The translations under genes were made by a program, and so were the position numbers. The notes under the pieces are model-generated. The model was not told the DNA's origin. It saw nothing but the letters and a program-made list of their open reading frames with translations, and made no database searches. From positions 1,853,981 through 1,917,980 of the forward strand of contig OU452216.1 in the NCBI GenBank assembly GCA_911728435.2: a stretch of DNA of 64,000 nt. Direction: 5' to 3'. Every line of letters starts with the position of its first letter. Position 1 is the stretch's first letter. This DNA comes from Apoderus coryli. Lineage: Eukaryota; Arthropoda; Insecta; Coleoptera; Attelabidae. Of this stretch, positions 60,901-64,000 are shown piece after piece.

Positions 60901-63900
60901 CACTGGAAAGAATTATATATCTTTGTAATTTTCTTTAATTCTCTATTTATTTTTGTTTATAAAAATAATAATTATTTATGGGTCTAAACTGAACTGTTTT
61001 GCAGGAATTTGACTCTAAAGTAAAGTCTCCTAAAACCGTAACATGATTAGTTTTCGAAATATAGCCAGTGTCCTTTCTTATCTGTACACCCAGTACATAT
61101 ACTCCCTTTACTTGCAGATTTTTGTTCGAAGCAAATCCTGCAAAACTGTTCACTTTAGACCCATAATTTTACTTTACTTTTTTAACGGAATTAAGAAATA
61201 AGTAAAATAATATATTTATCCAATGGCGTAACACATAAAGAGATAAAAAATGTTACTAACCCTTATAGCATGCCACTGGTTAATTTTTTAAAAAGTTTGT
61301 TGATGTCCAAATATGACATATCGGTCACTAAATTTGAAAAAAAACGGCATTTTCCAATTATGGCAAATTTTCGATTTAAATTTGAACCTTTGACATCGTG
61401 TATCTAGACAACTAATCCATTTAAGGATGTTTCTAAATTCGACCGACAACGCTCTACCACACAAAGCTTTCGCAAATTCATATATTTTATTGTCAAAGTT
61501 AATTTAAAATCGAAAATTTGCCAAAATTCAAAAAGTCTATTAAATATTTCTTTCAGATTTAGTAACTAACTTTACTTTAAAGAAATCTTATTTTGACATA
61601 AATAATCTTTTTAAAAAATTTACCAGTGGCATGCTCTAGAGGTCAGTAACACTCTTTATCTTTCTATTTTTTACGCCACTGGAATAAATTTATCTTTCTT
61701 TTTTTGTTCCCTGTTAATTTTTTCTGAAAAAAAGCAATAACTTTTTATGGGTCTAAAATGAACAGTTTTGCAGGAATTTGCCTCTACACAAATGTCTGCA
61801 AGCAAAGAATGCTTATTAATAAAGTACACACAGTTGAAAGTAGCAACCTTTACTTGCAAACTTTTGTTTAGAGGCAAATTCCTGCAAAGCAGCACTTTAA
61901 AGATAAAAATTTATTCGTTTTTTAAGCAAAAATTAACAAGAAAAAAAATTATAAAATATATTCAAGTATTCCAGTGGCATAAAAATATTGCATGCCAATG
62001 ATTAATTTTTAAACATATTATTTATGTCAAAATGATTTTTTTAAAGAACATATCGGTCACTAAATTTGAAAAAAAAACGGCATTTTCCAATTATGGCAAA
62101 TTTTCGATTTAAATTTGAACCTTTGACATCCTGTTTCTAAACAACTAATCCCTTTTTTGGACCCTGTCTAACTGTAGACAAATTTCCCTGAGAAATTTTA
62201 TATTTTATTATACAGGGGTTTTCTAAAGTCGACCGACAATACTCTACCACAAAAAACTCACGCTAATTCATGTATTTTGATATAGCGACATATTATACCC
62301 TTAATGAGCTTAGTTGTCTAGATACAAGGTGTCAAAAATTTTAATTTAAAATCGAAAATTTGGCCATAATTCAAAAAGTTTTTTTACGCCACTGGATTAA
62401 ATATATTTTTTTCATTCCCTGTTCATTTTTGAACAGTTTTGCAGAAATTTGCCTCTAAACAAATGTTTACAAGTAAGTAAGAATGCGTATTAATTAACAC
62501 ACAGTTGAAAGTAGAAACCTTTACTTGCAAACTTTTGTTTACAGGCAAATTCCTACAAAACTATTCAACTTAGGTCCATAATAAATTATTAGTTTTTGAA
62601 ACATAAATTAACAAGAAATTTAATGAAATTAAAAAAATGATTAATATTCTAATGTTGTGTTATTTTACGTATATCTAACACTGCTGCATTAGCGAAAATA
62701 TTCTTCAAATTAATTTTTTTTCCTATTACATCCGTGTACTAATTTAAAAAAAAAAACAATTTGTTAATTCTCTATATTTTTTAAATATCAAACATTCAAC
62801 ATCAATTGCATCATACACATTTTCATAATATAACAATTTTTATACTAAAAATCGAAAGAAAAAACAATTTAAAATACTATATGTTTATTTTTTGTACATA
62901 TTTTTAATATTATTTTATTTCAGTTCACGGTAATGACGAAGAGATTCAAAGTCAACAAATAATTCCTATGGAAATTGAGGAATTACACAATGCCAATGAC
63001 GACAACCTTCAAATTCAGAATGTTCCACTGGAAGATGTTGTCGACATGGAAATTGAACAATTGGAGATTGTCAACAACGACAATTTACCTAATGTTCCAA
63101 TAGAAGTTGTTGCTGATCCTCACAACCCAAATCAAAATAACTTGGCTGACAGATTGGCTGAATTTCAAGAAGAAGTCGATGTTCTTATGGCTGACCTGGA
63201 TCGCCTGAGAAATTTAAGACAACTTCATCCAGGTTATTTGCGTGGTTTTGAAAGGAACGCAGAACCTCTACATCTTGGAGCTATGGATAGAGAATGCACG
63301 TTTTGTGGTGCTTTGCATTTTTTCCTAGAACGTACAACCCGATCAATTTATAATAAATGTTGTAAAGGTGGTAAAGTTCATGTTGATAATCTGCCGGCCC
63401 TACAGCCTTTTCCACCAATATTGCAACAGTTATTTACAGGTCGTCATCCATTATCTAGAGAATTTAAAAGAAATTCCATTCGCTATAACAATGCTTTTCA
63501 ATTCGCTAGCATGATGGCAAATCTGAGAGAGTTTAGGCATCCAGGCCCATTCACATATTCTGTGCAAGGGAAAGTATATTATCATTATTCAAATGTTAAT
63601 ATAGCTAATCCACAGCCTAATCGTGGTCCAATCTATTATTTAGATGCTAATGCCGCAATAAATCAGCGCATAGCCAATCAACCACGTTATAATCTCAATA
63701 TCAATTTGATTCAAATCTTGGAAAATGTCATGCGTACATTTAATCCATATGCTAATGCATATATGATGCTAAGGGAAGTGTTCGAAAGAGAACAAGAACG
63801 CAATAACGAAATTCCAAATGTAGTGTTGGAATTGTTAGCTGTTAGAGGAGACAGACGTTTCGATTTACCTACTGTAAACGAAGTAGCCGCTGTATATCCG

Positions 63901-64000
63901 TTTAACAATGAACTTCCTCCTACATCAAATCTCAGAATTTTCGTTCGTAATCAAATTGAAGGTCCAGGTAGACGTGAATTATTTCACAATATATCTCATT
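57962..64000 (+). CDS. Helitron Rep/helicase, 5' part, five exons, runs off window
   Basis: Rolling-circle transposase-helicase of a Helitron, N-terminal part. Proposed exons: 57962-58073, 58386-58634, 59201-59302, 60379-60528 and 62924 to the window end. Every intron begins GT, ends AG and splits a codon after its first base (phase 1), and the joined frame has no stop over at least 563 codons. The start is the ATG in AAACATGCC, giving the basic MPRRKKGN beginning usual for animal Helitron proteins. Exons 2-4 encode low-complexity Ser/Thr/Asn/Gln-rich linkers. Exon 5 holds an acidic stretch, then CTFCGALHFFLE (Cys329, Cys332) and NKCCKGGKVHVDNLP (Cys350, Cys351), the zinc-finger-like motif, then SREFKRNSIRYNNAFQFASM and the Helitron_like_N region. 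The HUH nuclease and SF1 helicase domains would lie beyond 64000. The exon 1-4 model rests on splice signals and frame only. Confidence 0.82.
58096..58185 (+). repeat. 44-bp tandem duplication in intron 1
   Basis: AGTACTTAGGTAGGTA and the downstream ATTGCTTTTTAATGACTAAT recur with period 44 (58097 and 58141). Confidence 0.88.
58870..59070 (+). repeat. Interspersed repeat in intron 2 (deleted copy)
   Basis: Similar to 59374-59740 in intron 3: shared GTAGAAGTTACAATG, TTTTTGAGGAGAATAAGATA, TTTAAAGCCATTTTCA and GGTATCACACG-like words. It lacks about 170 bp present in the intron 3 copy. The 91-codon ORF across it is not part of the gene model. Confidence 0.8.
59374..59740 (+). repeat. Interspersed repeat in intron 3 (fuller copy)
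   Basis: Preceded by TATACAGGGTGTTAGTAAAT (about 59332), a word class typical of insect repeats and close to the array's minisatellite core. The 79-codon ORF at 59544-59783 is repeat-derived. Confidence 0.78.
60641..61428. mobile_element. Foldback element FB1 in intron 4
   Basis: Long imperfect inverted repeat. The left arm, about 60688-60910 (AGTTGTCCAG ... ACCAGTGGCATGC ... CCACTGG), matches the reverse complement of about 61225-61427. Inside is a second inverted pair (GGGTCTAAACTGAACTG with its partner CACTTTAGACCCAT, about 60979-61167). It starts TGTTTCTATATTCGACCGAC. No transposase is encoded. It resembles a foldback or MITE-type hairpin element. Confidence 0.78.
61429..62216. mobile_element. 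Foldback element FB2 in intron 4
   Basis: Begins with the same TTCGACCGACAACGCTC word, 788 bp after FB1. Outer arms hold ACCAGTGGCATGC (61622) and GCATGCCAATG (61991). Inner arms TTTGCAGGAATTTGCCTCTA (about 61768) and the reverse complement (about 61869-61888) form a tight hairpin of about 37 bp per arm with few mismatches. Two overlapping ORFs on opposite strands here (61671-61895, 61768-62001) are products of the palindrome, not genes. Confidence 0.78.
62217..62600. mobile_element. Foldback element FB3 in intron 4 (truncated)
   Basis: Third copy, again about 788 bp after the previous start (GTCGACCGACAATACTC). It keeps the left outer arm up to TTACGCCACTGG and the inner hairpin (GAACAGTTTTGCAG with its partner CAAAACTATTCA, about 62435-62570). 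The right outer arm is lost; non-repeat intron DNA follows. Confidence 0.72.

Noticed and set aside
60947..62001. ORFs on both strands within intron 4
   Set aside because: Products of the palindromic foldback elements; they read through opposite arms of the same inverted repeat.

Overview
The window is AT-rich eukaryotic repeat DNA. It has no bacterial gene density, and its one convincing gene is interrupted by GT-AG introns. The dense GTAGGTAC/TACCTACC words and TACAGGGTG-type minisatellites suggest an insect, perhaps a hemipteran such as an aphid. That assignment is a low-confidence inference from base composition.

Layout. (1) 1-330 is a left flank with no recognised feature. (2) About 331-53790 is a head-to-tail tandem array of large composite repeats. 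Twelve unit junctions are visible, mostly 3.0-5.9 kb apart. Each unit has a variable head of about 170 bp, a body of type A, B or C, a minisatellite array with 112-, 119/124-, 131- or 132-bp periods, a conserved 'GCTCCTAGAGG ... GCTCTGGCAATAC' block, a T-rich tract of about 180-225 bp, and a 3' tail ending in hairpin H1 (arms GAAATCCC/GGGATTTC). The head carries a second hairpin, H2. Its stem sequence differs between units but stays self-complementary, its loop is always GAA or GGA, and it lies 86-87 nt after H1. The layout (3'-terminal hairpin, internal minisatellites, head-to-tail copies, no large ORF) best fits a non-autonomous rolling-circle element of Helentron/HINE type. That assignment is inferred from structure only. 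Units are mosaics of one another. (3) 53344-57961 is a degraded border: a fragment of body A, unique AT-rich DNA, the C-terminal part of a Ty3/gypsy integrase with an in-frame stop and a perfect 20-bp inverted repeat at its 5' edge, a possible LTR, and two small scraps of the array body. (4) 57962-64000 is the 5' part of an intron-containing Helitron Rep/helicase gene. It has five exons, all four introns are phase 1, and it is open to the window edge. Intron 4 holds three tandem copies of a 788-bp foldback (palindromic) element. Introns 2 and 3 hold copies of one further repeat.

How parts may work together (inference): a Helitron transposase gene lies about 4 kb from a large array of hairpin-ended non-autonomous repeats. 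Whether this protein acts on that array cannot be decided, because the Helitron's own ends are not recognised here. The most unusual signal is the paired hairpins at every unit junction, with fixed spacing, compensating stem changes and only C(GNA)G-type loops in H2.
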